In this document: in pieces, positions 7,218 to 15,107 of the stretch | How positions within the stretch are numbered: the first letter of the stretch is position 1 | Layout: each line of letters opens with the position of its first letter | DNA from: Prevotella sp. CAG:755 | GTDB lineage: Bacteria; Bacteroidota; Bacteroidia; Bacteroidales; Bacteroidaceae | Length of the DNA: 18,019 nt | Assembly: GCA_000431275.1 (NCBI GenBank) | Contig: HF989171.1 | Span: 1-18,019 of the forward strand | Direction of reading: 5' to 3' | Notes under the pieces: model-generated | Database searches by the model: none | What the model was told of the DNA's origin: nothing | Seen by the model: only the letters and a program-made list of their open reading frames with translations | Made by a program: the position numbers and the translations under genes

Positions 7218-9019
7218 TTCTTCTTTTTCGCTTTAAGTTCCTGTTCGATTCGGCTGAGTATCTCGGCGGCCTGTTCGTAAAAGCCTTCCAGCTCTTTGTC
7301 GCCTCCGCTGGGTGCAAAGCGTGCGAACTCGCAACCTTCGAGCGTTTCGTTGAACCGGCCGACTGTTTCTTCTGTCACCCCTGCCGCCGTAAGCGTCGCA
7401 GTGACGGTTTCGCGGCTCAGCTGTCCTTGTGGAATGTTGAACTTGTCGGCCACGTAGCCTTGTAGCGCTTTTTCCGTTTCGTCGTAGAAAGCGTCGCGTT
7501 TTTTGCTGTCGAGCATGGCTTTGGCTTTGGCCAGGCGTAGACGGGCGTTCTTACCGGCTGCACGGCCTCGGCGTCCGACGATGTCGGCGTTGGCTTTGAT
7601 GTAGCGGCGTGTCGTCCAGACTGTGGCCGCGAAGACCACGAGAAGTATGACGTAGAGAATTCCATAGACACCAGATTCCCAGAATGCCGTATGTACGGCG
7701 AGGCCATCGTCCACGTGGAGGGCGCGTATGTCGCTCTGGCGGAGTTCCATTTCCTTCCTGACGTCGGCGTCTGATTTCGTGCCTTGGGCCACGTCGACAG
7801 CGAGTGGCTGGGTTTGCAGTGTCTTGTATTGGCCTGTGTTGATGTCGAAGTATGAGAACTCGACAGGTGGGATGTCGTAGTGTCCTTTCTGGCGGGGAAT
7901 GACAAGGTAGTCGTAGACCATCTCTCCGGCAATACCTTTGGCGGTAAGCTCGGTCTTGTCAGTGATTTTGGGGTCGTATACCTCGAAACTTGTCGGGAAT
8001 GTGAGCTTGGGGGCTTTGATGAGTTTCATGTTGCCCACGCCCGAGATCGTGACTCTGACGGTGAGCGCTTCGTTCGTTTTGGGTTCGCGCGTGGCGACCT
8101 CGGCACGGATTTTCAAGTCGCCAACCGCGCCGGAGAAGCCTTTGGGCTTCGGTGCAGGAAGGGGGCTGACTTCGATGTCGATGGTCGGTGTCTGGCGTAC
8201 TACCTTGACCGTGTAGTCATAGCCGTTGAAAAATGCGTCGATGGGGTCGATGTTGGGGTTTTCCATCGTGACAGCACCTTCAAAACGTATGCTCGGCACT
8301 GTCAGTTTGCCTGTCTGTTGTGGGAACATGACGTATTGGCTCCACGTCGTGGTGCGGTAGAGCTTGTCGCCATACCGTTCGACCGCAAAGGTTTTCTGCT
8401 GGGGCAAGGGGACTTCTTGACTGAGGAAGCCTTTCAAATCGGGCATCTTCCCGACGAGTTGGTTCAGGTTGACGAGGGTATAGACTTTGTAGGTCAGGAC
8501 GATGGGTTCCTGCTCGAAAACTTGGGTCTTGTTGGCCGTCACGGTGATAAACAGGTCTTTGTTTGTCACTGCGCCACGGGTACGCATGGCGGGGCCGTTT
8601 TCTTGGGCGATGGTCCCCCGGGAGGGTTGGCCGGAACCTTTGACAACCTTGATGCGTACGGCGTTCGACTTGTAGTGACGTCCTCCGACGCTGACAGTGG
8701 CGGCCGGGAGTGTCAGGGTGCCTTCGCGCGTGGGCGATAGGATGTACGTGAACGTCGTGGAGCTTTCGCTGCTGGCACGTCCGTTGGTGAGTTGGTAGCT
8801 GCTGAAAGTCGAGACTGCCGGACCGTTGAGAACCTCGACTCCGTTGAAGGCGTCGGGACGTATCTGTTCGGCGTCGGTCGAATTGACCTTATATTCTAAG
8901 CGGAAAGCCTCGCCCACGGTTACGGTCGTCGGGGAGGCTTCGGCCGTTACGCGGATGCTGGCCAGTGCATGGAAAGCCATCCACCAGCCCGTCAGCACGA
9001 TGAGGAATTGCTTGTTCAT
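7214..9019 (-). CDS. batD: BatD family membrane-anchored protein
   Basis: This 601-residue BatD protein has a signal peptide (1-20, ending ALAS). A long beta-rich periplasmic part follows, with the BatD hallmark start IRVTAEASPTTVTVGE and three Ig-like or beta-sandwich stretches to about residue 410. One transmembrane segment (about 450-469, VYGILYVILLVVFAATVW) then leads to a basic, helical cytoplasmic tail to 601 ending in KAKKKK. Length and topology fit the family. In Bacteroides fragilis the bat genes were linked to oxygen tolerance, though a later Leptospira study did not support that role, so the molecular function is open. It starts 9 bp after batC and overlaps batE by 4 bp. A seven-T tract on the plus strand (9021-9027) places an A-rich leader just before its ATG. 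Confidence 0.9.
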   Translation of the reverse strand: MNKQFLIVLTGWWMAFHALASIRVTAEASPTTVTVGEAFRLEYKVNSTDAEQIRPDAFNGVEVLNGPAVSTFSSYQLTNGRASSESSTTFTYILSPTREGTLTLPAATVSVGGRHYKSNAVRIKVVKGSGQPSRGTIAQENGPAMRTRGAVTNKDLFITVTANKTQVFEQEPIVLTYKVYTLVNLNQLVGKMPDLKGFLSQEVPLPQQKTFAVERYGDKLYRTTTWSQYVMFPQQTGKLTVPSIRFEGAVTMENPNIDPIDAFFNGYDYTVKVVRQTPTIDIEVSPLPAPKPKGFSGAVGDLKIRAEVATREPKTNEALTVRVTISGVGNMKLIKAPKLTFPTSFEVYDPKITDKTELTAKGIAGEMVYDYLVIPRQKGHYDIPPVEFSYFDINTGQYKTLQTQPLAVDVAQGTKSDADVRKEMELRQSDIRALHVDDGLAVHTAFWESGVYGILYVILLVVFAATVWTTRRYIKANADIVGRRGRAAGKNARLRLAKAKAMLDSKKRDAFYDETEKALQGYVADKFNIPQGQLSRETVTATLTAAGVTEETVGRFNETLEGCEFARFAPSGGDKELEGFYEQAAEILSRIEQELKAKKKK

Positions 9020-9028
9020 GTTTTTTTC

Positions 9029-9712
9029 TTACCAGTTCTTTTCCAAGCTACGCGTGCGGGGTTGCGCGTTGCGTATCTTCTGACGTGTCTGTTGTTCTTC
9101 TTGTTTGGAGAGGTCGAGCAGCTGTTCGGCGTTGTCTTTCGACATTTGGTTCTGTTGCGGCGGTTGCTGCTTGCTTTGTTGTTGCTGTTGTTGCTGCTTG
9201 TCCTTTTTTTGTTTGTCTTCGCCCTTCTTGTCGTCTTTGTCTTGTTGTGGCTTGGAGCCTCCCCCTCCCCCGCCGTTTTTCAGCTGGTGCTGGCAGAGCA
9301 CAAGGTTATACCGGGCTTCTTCATCGGCCGGGTTGTTGCGCAGGGCTTCTTTGTAGAAGCCAATGGCCTGCGTCAGGTTTTTCTGAGTCTGGCAGACGAC
9401 GCCGAGGTTGTGGTAAGCCATCGATTTGACCAGCTTGTTCTTTTCCATGCTTGCCCCTTTGATATAAGCTTCCATAGCAGCGGAGTCGCGTTGTTGCAGC
9501 AGGAGGGCATTGCCGAGGTTATAATAGGCGCGGCTGTCATTGGGCGAGAGGGTCAGTGCGCGCTGGTAGAATTTTTCAGCCTCGGTCGTGTTCTTGGCGG
9601 CCAAGTGGCGGTTGCCTTGATGGACGTACTGGTAGCCCTTGCTTTGGGCGGCAGCGATGCAGGCGCAGCACCAGAGCAGGCAGGTTAACAGTGAGGTCAA
9701 ACTATGTCTCAT
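9029..9712 (-). CDS. batC: BatC: exported TPR protein with Gln/Lys-rich tail
   Basis: BatC is a 227-residue TPR protein from the ATG at 9712, which overlaps the batB stop as ATGA. A frame-open upstream start at 9754 would run into batB and is unlikely. A signal peptide of about 23 residues (Cys/Leu-rich core, ending IAAAQ) is followed by three TPR-like units at about 26-140, with YYNLGNALL and AYHNLGVV motifs. The rest is low-complexity: a run of six glycines (147-152), then Lys/Asp/Gln-rich sequence with seven consecutive glutamines (173-179), and a charged helical end. The tail is encoded by repetitive DNA (CAG/CAA-type triplets and C-rich tracts on the plus strand around 9170-9275) that could vary in length between strains. 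Partners are probably BatA and BatB, by operon context. Confidence 0.87.
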   Translation of the reverse strand: MRHSLTSLLTCLLWCCACIAAAQSKGYQYVHQGNRHLAAKNTTEAEKFYQRALTLSPNDSRAYYNLGNALLLQQRDSAAMEAYIKGASMEKNKLVKSMAYHNLGVVCQTQKNLTQAIGFYKEALRNNPADEEARYNLVLCQHQLKNGGGGGGSKPQQDKDDKKGEDKQKKDKQQQQQQQSKQQPPQQNQMSKDNAEQLLDLSKQEEQQTRQKIRNAQPRTRSLEKNW

Positions 9713-10725
9713 TTGCGGAAAAGTTTGAGTTTCTTGAAGAGCGGGTTTTCGCATTCGAGCATGAAGAGTTCGGCAAGGAGCACAATGAGGAGCACGAGCG
9801 CCACGGCTTGGAATTGTTCGTCAAATTCGGAATAGACGGGCGTTTCCATTTCCTTCTTGGCCAGCTGGTCGAGGGCGGCGTTGAGGCGGTCTTGCGCAGC
9901 GATGGAGTTGTCGACGTGGATGTATGTTCCTTTTCCGGCTTCTGCGAGTTCACGGCACATGGTTTCGTTCAGTTTTGTGACAACGGTCTGTCCGTTCTGG
10001 TCTTGCAGGTAGCCGTCGGGGGTCGGGATGGGCGAGCCTTCGGGGGTGCCTATGCCCAGAATGAAGATGTTACGTCCGGCCTTGGCAGCTTCGCGGGCGG
10101 CTTCTTCGGCTCCGGGTTCGTGGTTCTCGCCGTCTGTGATGACAATGATAGCCTTACCGACACCTTCGGTTTGGGCGAAGCTTTTCGAGGCAAGGTTGAT
10201 GGCTTCGGCCAGGTTCGTGCCCTGCACGCCCACCATGCCGGGATTGATGGCGTCGAGGAACATTTTGGCCGAGACGTAGTCGTTCGTGATGGGCAGTTGT
10301 ATGTAGGCGTCGCCCGCAAAGACGTTCAGGCCTATTTTGTCGTCCGTCATTTTGTCAACGAGATTCGACACAAGCATCTTCGCTCTTTCGAGGCGGTTGG
10401 GCGTCACGTCGGTGGCCATCATGGAATTTGACACGTCGAGCGCGATGACTGCTTCGATGCCACGGCGTTCGGTGGTGTCGACGTGGGTGCCATACTGCGG
10501 GCGGGCAAGCATGACGACGGCGAGGGCTACGGAGAGGATGAGTAGTAGTCCCTTTATCCGTGTGCGGGTCACGGACATACCTTCGGTCAGCTGCGAGAGA
10601 AGCTGCCACTCTCCGAAGCGCTTCATCCGCCTGCGGGCTCGGATTTCGGACCACGCAGCGAGAGCTATCAGCAACGGCAAAAGTAGGAGGCCGTAGAGGT
10701 ATTCTGGTTCGGCAAATCTGAACAT
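9709..10725 (-). CDS. batB: BatB: membrane protein with von Willebrand factor A domain
   Basis: BatB is a 338-residue inner-membrane protein. Two N-terminal hydrophobic segments (about 8-25 and 57-74) precede a vWA domain at about 90-285, and a third segment (about 304-322) closes the protein. The metal-ion-dependent adhesion site is intact: ALDVSNSM (Asp97, Ser99, Ser101), Thr170 in VQGTNL and Asp198 in VITDGEN. Such vWA proteins are proposed clients or partners of the MoxR ATPase. The sequence closely parallels BatA upstream, consistent with a duplication followed by divergence. It starts 19 bp after batA and overlaps batC by 4 bp. Confidence 0.93.
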   Translation of the reverse strand: MFRFAEPEYLYGLLLLPLLIALAAWSEIRARRRMKRFGEWQLLSQLTEGMSVTRTRIKGLLLILSVALAVVMLARPQYGTHVDTTERRGIEAVIALDVSNSMMATDVTPNRLERAKMLVSNLVDKMTDDKIGLNVFAGDAYIQLPITNDYVSAKMFLDAINPGMVGVQGTNLAEAINLASKSFAQTEGVGKAIIVITDGENHEPGAEEAAREAAKAGRNIFILGIGTPEGSPIPTPDGYLQDQNGQTVVTKLNETMCRELAEAGKGTYIHVDNSIAAQDRLNAALDQLAKKEMETPVYSEFDEQFQAVALVLLIVLLAELFMLECENPLFKKLKLFRK

Positions 10726-10744
10726 TGCATTGAATGGTAATGGG

Positions 10745-11746
10745 TTACGGGATGCGGCGCAGCCAAGTTGTGCGAAGCGTGAATTCCACCAAGAGCGACA
10801 GCAGAGCCGCTATGGCAAAGGGCATGTAGGCCTCGTAGCGCTTGTCGTAACGCTTGACTTCGAGTTTCGTCTTTTCGAGTTTGTCGATGTCGTTATAGAT
10901 TTCTTTTAGTTTCTGACTGCTGCCGGCCCGGTAGAAGAGGCCTCCTGTTGTGGCCGCGATTTGTTGCAGGGTTTCGGGGTCCACGTCGACGGGGATGTTG
11001 ACCATGTGCACTCCTCCGCCGGGCAGCGGATAAGGATAGGGTGCTGTGCCGTTTGTGCCCACCCCGATGGTGTAGATGCGCACGCCGAACTGCCGGGCAA
11101 TCTCGGCGGCGGTGAGGGGCGAGATGTCGCCGCGGTTGTTGGCGCCGTCGGTCAGCAGGATGATGACTTTACTTTTGGCCTTGCTGTCTTTGAGGCGTGA
11201 GATGGCGTTGGCCAGTCCCATACCGATGGCTGTGCCGTCGTCGATCATGCCCGTGGCGGGTAGCTGGCATGAGACGTTGCGGAACATGCTCAGCAGCACG
11301 GCGTGGTCTATGGTCAGGGGGCATTGTGTGAACGCTTCGCCGGCAAAGATGGTCAGGCCGATGTTGTCGTTCGGGCGGCTGGCGATGAATTCCTGTGCCA
11401 CCGCCTTGGCCGCTTCGATGCGGTCTGGTTTGAGGTCTTGTGCCCACATACTCGTCGAGATGTCGAGTACCATCATGATGTCGATTCCCTCGGTTTGAGC
11501 GTTGCGCCAAGAGTGGCTCGTCTGTGGCCGGGCCAGGACGATGATGACTAGTGCGAGCGTGAGCATCCGCAGGCAGAACGGCAATTGGACGAGGGCCATG
11601 CGGGGCGTTTTTCGGACGTAGCGGTAAGCCTCGGTCGAGGCCACCTTGATCGAGGCTTCGCGCCGGCGGCGTGAAAGGAAGTGCCACAGGATGAGTGGCA
11701 CCAACAGGAGGAGCAGATAGAGATATCCTGGGTTAGCGAACGTCAT
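10745..11746 (-). CDS. batA: BatA: membrane protein with von Willebrand factor A domain
   Basis: BatA is a 333-residue inner-membrane vWA protein, the paralogue of BatB. It has an N-terminal hydrophobic segment starting FANPGYLYLLLLLVPL (about 3-23) and a second one at about 58-74 followed by the shared LARPQ sequence. The vWA domain at about 85-290 has a complete MIDAS: VLDISTSM (Asp95, Ser97, Ser99), Thr172 in DDGTAIGMG and Asp200 in LLTDGANN. A C-terminal hydrophobic stretch (about 307-325) gives three membrane passes. The start at 11746 lies 9 bp after the preceding gene's stop, so it is part of the same transcript. The intact MIDAS suggests it binds Mg2+ or Mn2+ and a protein ligand at the periplasm-membrane interface. 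Confidence 0.93.
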   Translation of the reverse strand: MTFANPGYLYLLLLLVPLILWHFLSRRRREASIKVASTEAYRYVRKTPRMALVQLPFCLRMLTLALVIIVLARPQTSHSWRNAQTEGIDIMMVLDISTSMWAQDLKPDRIEAAKAVAQEFIASRPNDNIGLTIFAGEAFTQCPLTIDHAVLLSMFRNVSCQLPATGMIDDGTAIGMGLANAISRLKDSKAKSKVIILLTDGANNRGDISPLTAAEIARQFGVRIYTIGVGTNGTAPYPYPLPGGGVHMVNIPVDVDPETLQQIAATTGGLFYRAGSSQKLKEIYNDIDKLEKTKLEVKRYDKRYEAYMPFAIAALLSLLVEFTLRTTWLRRIP

Positions 11747-11755
11747 TTCAGTGGG

Positions 11756-12841
11756 TTAAAAGAATGATTGGTAGAGTCCGGTCACGACATAGGCCACAAG
11801 GGCGAGCCCTGCGACAATGAGTGCGACGGCACCTGCAGCCATGGCGACGCGCAGGGCTATCTGCCGGTTCTCTTTCAGCACAATTTCCTTGACGATGGGT
11901 TCGGGCGGCAACTCGACCTCCGATTTCGTTTCGTTGATGAACTCGACGGCGCGTTTGAGGTTGGCGTCGTTCTCGCCCACGGAGGCTGCATATTTGGCGA
12001 ACTTGACGAGGTCGGCCGTTTCCAGGATCTGGCGCAGCTCGCGCAAGACGGTCTCGTCCTTGGCGCGGACGAGGCGGTCGAGGATCTCGGCCGTTGTCAT
12101 CTCCTTGGCATTGAACTGGAAGCGGCGTTCGATGTATCCGCGCAAGACGTCGGTCAGGCGGACGTAGTAGTCTTTGGCGTCTTCTGCGTTCCAGTTTTTT
12201 TCGCCTTTTATCTTCTCGATTTCGCGGATAGCCCACTTGTGGGGTTGCTCTGCCGGTTTGACTACCACGCGGCGCGTGATGGGCCGCCGGTTGAAGTAGC
12301 GCGCGGCGAGCACGCCGGCAGCAGACAGGCAGACTACGGCTAAAAGGGAGAGCCAGAAGTAGAGCGGGTTCCACGTGAACACACCTTCGACGGCACCGTG
12401 CGGGCCATAGAACTTGTCGACATGGAGTGTGTCGACATGGATTCCGGCGGTGTCGACTTTGAGGCCTAAGGCGTCTTTTGAGCGGTAGACCTTTTCTCCG
12501 ACTTTCACTTCGAACGGCGGCAGCGTGTAGAGCGCTTGGTCGAACGAGGTCAGAAGGTAGCGGCGCGTGAGTTTCATGCGCTTGCCTTCGTTAAGCCACG
12601 TGGTGTCGACGGCGCTCTCGTCGACGACCTCGACGCCCGGCACGACCAAATTGTTGTTGAAAGCCGGGAAGTAAGCGCGTTCGCCCGCCCCGAGTGTGAC
12701 TGTCACGGTCAGTACGGCCTGTTCGCCCACGCGGAGCTGGGCAGGTTCGAGTGTCTGCCCGACGGTCACTTGTGCGGCGGCAGGCCTGGCGGCCATAAGG
12801 AGCAGCAAAAGCAGGAGCAGTTTGCGTAGCAGGATGTTCAT
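11756..12841 (-). CDS. Two-TM BatD/DUF4381-like operon protein, function unknown
   Basis: I do not recognise a named function for this 361-residue protein. Its N-terminus is a strong signal peptide or anchor with nine consecutive leucines, ending AAAQ near residue 24. A BatD-like beta domain follows (about 25-130: VGQTLEPAQLRVGEQAVLTV, then YTLPPFEVKVGEKVYRS). Transmembrane segments lie near 159-181 and 330-354. Between them is a charged helical region (about 200-320) containing DYYVRLTDVLRGYIERRF and EILDRLV, which resembles the cytoplasmic part of DUF4381/BatD-type proteins. It sits between the DUF58 gene (4-bp overlap, ATGA) and batA (9-bp gap), the usual place for such a protein in Bacteroidales moxR operons. 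A role in transferring a cytoplasmic MoxR/DUF58 signal to the periplasmic Bat proteins would fit, but is inference. Confidence 0.8.
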   Translation of the reverse strand: MNILLRKLLLLLLLLMAARPAAAQVTVGQTLEPAQLRVGEQAVLTVTVTLGAGERAYFPAFNNNLVVPGVEVVDESAVDTTWLNEGKRMKLTRRYLLTSFDQALYTLPPFEVKVGEKVYRSKDALGLKVDTAGIHVDTLHVDKFYGPHGAVEGVFTWNPLYFWLSLLAVVCLSAAGVLAARYFNRRPITRRVVVKPAEQPHKWAIREIEKIKGEKNWNAEDAKDYYVRLTDVLRGYIERRFQFNAKEMTTAEILDRLVRAKDETVLRELRQILETADLVKFAKYAASVGENDANLKRAVEFINETKSEVELPPEPIVKEIVLKENRQIALRVAMAAGAVALIVAGLALVAYVVTGLYQSFF

Positions 12842-13710
12842 CTTCTTCGTTTGGCAAAAAGGTTCATCAGCGCCCGGACGTAGTCATCGTCGGTAGCCAT
12901 GGTCACATGGTCCACCATGCTGGCGCCCAGCGTCTTTTCAAGGCGCAGGCATCCGTCGGCCCACCATTTCCTGTGTGCTTCGCGTATGCGTCGGCTTGAC
13001 GTGTCGACATATTGTTCGTGTCCCGTCTCGGCATCAGTCACTTTGATGAGGCCCACGTCGGGCAGTTCGGCCATGCGGCGGTCGTAGACGCGGATGGCAG
13101 CCACGTCGTGCTTGCGGGCGGCGATCGAGAGGGCTTTTGAGTAGTCGTGTCCGTCGATGAAATCGCTCAGTACGAAAGCTACGGCCCGCCGCTTGATGGC
13201 TGCGGCGAGGTATTCGAGCGCTGTGCCCACGTCGGTGTGGCGCCCCTCGGGGCGCAGGGTCAGTAATTCGCGGATGATGCGCAGGATGTGGCGGCGGCCC
13301 TTTTTGGGCGGGATGAACTTCTCGATGCGGTCTGAGAAGAAGATGACGCCCACCTTGTCACCCGTCTGGATGGCCGAGAAAGCCAATGTGGCGGCAATTT
13401 CTGCCACGAGGTCGCGTTCCAGGCGGGCCGAGGTGCCGAAGTCCAGGCTACCCGAGACGTCGATGAGCAGCATGACGGTCAGCTCCCGCTCCTCCTCGAA
13501 CACCTTGACGTAGGGGCGTCCCATGCGCGCCGTCACGTTCCAGTCGATGTCGCGGACGTCGTCGCCCGGCTGGTATTCGCGCACTTCGGCGAACGACATG
13601 CCGCGCCCCTTGAAAGCCGAGTGGTATTCTCCGGCGAAGATGTTGTTCGTCAGGGCGCGCGTCTTGATTTCGATGCGGCGCACTCGTTCCAGCAACTCGT
13701 TCGTTTCCAC
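12838..13710 (-). CDS. DUF58 family protein (vWA-like fold)
   Basis: This 290-residue cytoplasmic protein carries the clear DUF58 signature at 35-64: GRGMSFAEVREYQPGDD followed by VRDIDWNVTARMG. A vWA-like core follows, with MIDAS-type LLIDVSGSLDFG (Asp84, Ser86, Ser88). No signal peptide or membrane segment is present. DUF58 proteins are nearly always encoded next to moxR and are thought to be partners or substrates of the MoxR ATPase. The start codon is GTG at 13710, 13 bp after the moxR stop; no ATG lies between it and the DUF58 core. The next gene starts inside its stop codon (ATGA, 12838-12841). Confidence 0.92.
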   Translation of the reverse strand: METNELLERVRRIEIKTRALTNNIFAGEYHSAFKGRGMSFAEVREYQPGDDVRDIDWNVTARMGRPYVKVFEEERELTVMLLIDVSGSLDFGTSARLERDLVAEIAATLAFSAIQTGDKVGVIFFSDRIEKFIPPKKGRRHILRIIRELLTLRPEGRHTDVGTALEYLAAAIKRRAVAFVLSDFIDGHDYSKALSIAARKHDVAAIRVYDRRMAELPDVGLIKVTDAETGHEQYVDTSSRRIREAHRKWWADGCLRLEKTLGASMVDHVTMATDDDYVRALMNLFAKRRR

Positions 13711-13723
13711 CTTGCCTCAGCGT

Positions 13724-14719
13724 TTAGGGCACTTCGACCTTATTGAGTACTTCGGTCACGATGTCGTCCGGGCTGACGCCGGCGGCCTCGGCCTCGTATG
13801 TCAGTCCGATGCGGTGGCGCAGCACGTCGTGGGCCACGGCGCGCACGTCTTCGGGCACCACGTAGCCGCGGCGTGACAGAAAAGCGCACGCCCGGGCGGC
13901 CAACGCCAGGCAGATCGAGGCGCGCGGCGAACCGCCGAAACCGATGTATTTTGTCAGCTCGCCCATTTTGTATTGTTCCGGATAGCGGGTGGCGAAGACA
14001 ATGTCGGCGATGTATTGCTCGATGCGCTCGTCAAGGTAGACTTCTTTCACCACCTCGCGTGCCCGGATGATGTCGGCCGTCGATACCACGGGCTTGACCG
14101 TAGGCCGCTCGCTGCCGAGTTGCTGGCGCACGATTTTCTTCTCCTCGTCGAGCGAGGGGTAGCTGATGATCACTTTCATCATGAAGCGGTCCACCTGTGC
14201 CTCGGGCAGTTGGTAGGTGCCCTCTTGTTCGATGGGATTCTGCGTCGCAAGTACGAGGAAAGGTGCCGGCAGGGCAAACGTCTCGTCGCCGATGGTCACC
14301 TGGTGCTCCTGCATGGCTTCGAGCAGGGCGCTTTGCACCTTGGCGGGAGCGCGGTTGATTTCGTCGGCCAGCACGAAGTGGGCAAAGACAGGGCCACGTT
14401 TCACGCTGAACTTTTCGGTCGACGGGCTGTAAATCATGGTGCCCACCACGTCGGCGGGCAGCAGGTCGGGGGTGAATTGGATGCGGCTGAATTCGGCGTC
14501 GACCAGCGAAGCCAGCGTCTTGATGGCCAGCGTCTTGGCCAGTCCGGGGACGCCTTCGAGCAGGATGTGGCCGTCGGCCAACAGGCCGATGAGCAGGGAG
14601 TCGACAAGGTGTTTTTGGCCGACGATGGTGGTGGCCATGCCCGTGCGGAGGTCGGTCAGGAAGCCGGTCTGGCTTTCGATGCGGGCGTTCAGCTCGCGGA
14701 TGTCTATTGGTTCTGCCAT
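13724..14719 (-). CDS. moxR: MoxR family AAA+ ATPase
   Basis: MoxR is a cytoplasmic AAA+ ATPase with a chaperone-like role in maturing or remodelling vWA-domain proteins. The 331 residues include Walker A GVPGLAKT (56-63), Walker B FVLADE (115-120) and sensor-1 ATQNP (158-162). The family blocks RIQFTPDLLPADVVG (79-93) and EGTYQLPEAQVDRFM (166-180) and a C-terminal lid domain are also present. It is the first gene of the operon and has a promoter candidate 35 bp upstream. The conserved order moxR, DUF58, BatD-like, batA, batB is strong support for a joint function. The physiological trigger is not visible. Confidence 0.95.
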   Translation of the reverse strand: MAEPIDIRELNARIESQTGFLTDLRTGMATTIVGQKHLVDSLLIGLLADGHILLEGVPGLAKTLAIKTLASLVDAEFSRIQFTPDLLPADVVGTMIYSPSTEKFSVKRGPVFAHFVLADEINRAPAKVQSALLEAMQEHQVTIGDETFALPAPFLVLATQNPIEQEGTYQLPEAQVDRFMMKVIISYPSLDEEKKIVRQQLGSERPTVKPVVSTADIIRAREVVKEVYLDERIEQYIADIVFATRYPEQYKMGELTKYIGFGGSPRASICLALAARACAFLSRRGYVVPEDVRAVAHDVLRHRIGLTYEAEAAGVSPDDIVTEVLNKVEVP

Positions 14720-14753
14720 AGGGATAAGCTGTATGGGTTCATTTTTCCGTCTG

Positions 14754-14784
14754 CAAAATTAGGCCATTTCTTCTTTTTTGGCCT
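14754..14784 (-). promoter_or_regulatory. Candidate promoter of the moxR-bat operon, with a short dyad
   Basis: Read on the minus strand, TAATTTTG (14761 down to 14754) is a perfect TAnnTTTG -7 element, 34 bp before the moxR ATG. No good TTTG lies at the expected -33 position. Directly upstream is a 6-bp inverted repeat, AGGCCA (14761-14766) and TGGCCT (14779-14784), with a 12-nt spacer. It fills the space between the -7 and -33 positions and touches the -7 box. It could be an operator, but this is only position and symmetry. Confidence 0.4.
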
Positions 14785-14880
14785 ATAAATAACGAAAAAA
14801 AGACTGACTTTGTGTTATTTCACACAACAGTTGGCTTGCCCGTCACGCCGGGGAAGTGCCCCTCGTTTGTCGACGGCTTG

Positions 14881-14910
14881 GCCGGACATACGCCATGGCG
14901 TATGTCCGGC
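14881..14910. repeat. Perfect 30-bp palindrome
   Basis: The left half GCCGGACATACGCCA (14881-14895) is followed immediately by its exact reverse complement TGGCGTATGTCCGGC (14896-14910). There is no spacer and no mismatch. The symmetry stops at the flanking bases (g at 14880, a at 14911). It centres on CCATGG. No T-run follows on either strand, so it is not a standard terminator. A cruciform, a symmetric protein-binding site or a copy of a dispersed palindromic repeat are all possible. Confidence 0.9.
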
Positions 14911-14924
14911 AGCAGCGTATGAGC

Positions 14925-15047
14925 GCCACTTGTGACGCCCGGTATCCGTTGGGGTACAAGCAAGTCGTTATGCGGCTCAAGGCGTGGACGGATAGAACGG
15001 GTGGCATCCCGGGTGTTTACAGCGGTTATCCGGGCATCACAAGTGGT
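14925..15047. repeat. Widely spaced 18-bp inverted repeat
   Basis: GCCACTTGTGACGCCCGG (14925-14942) and CCGGGCATCACAAGTGGT (15030-15047) are inverted copies that match at 16 of 18 positions, with 87 bp between them. The right arm overlaps GTACCCC (15046-15052), which pairs with GGGGTAC (14951-14957), so two alternative folds exist. This spacing could mark the ends of a small decayed element, although no target-site duplication was recognised. Confidence 0.5.
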
Positions 15048-15107
15048 ACCCCTATGTTTGGCTGGGTCGTACCAGCGAACGTGGTTGACTGTCTTTTCGC
15101 CCTGCGG

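Noticed and set aside
7880..8740. Open frame of 286 codons antisense to batD
   Set aside because: It is a shadow of the GC-rich batD gene, with no motif and no start signal.
9713..9754. Upstream start for batC
   Set aside because: It lies inside batB. The ATG at 9712 forms a typical ATGA overlap and begins a clean signal peptide.
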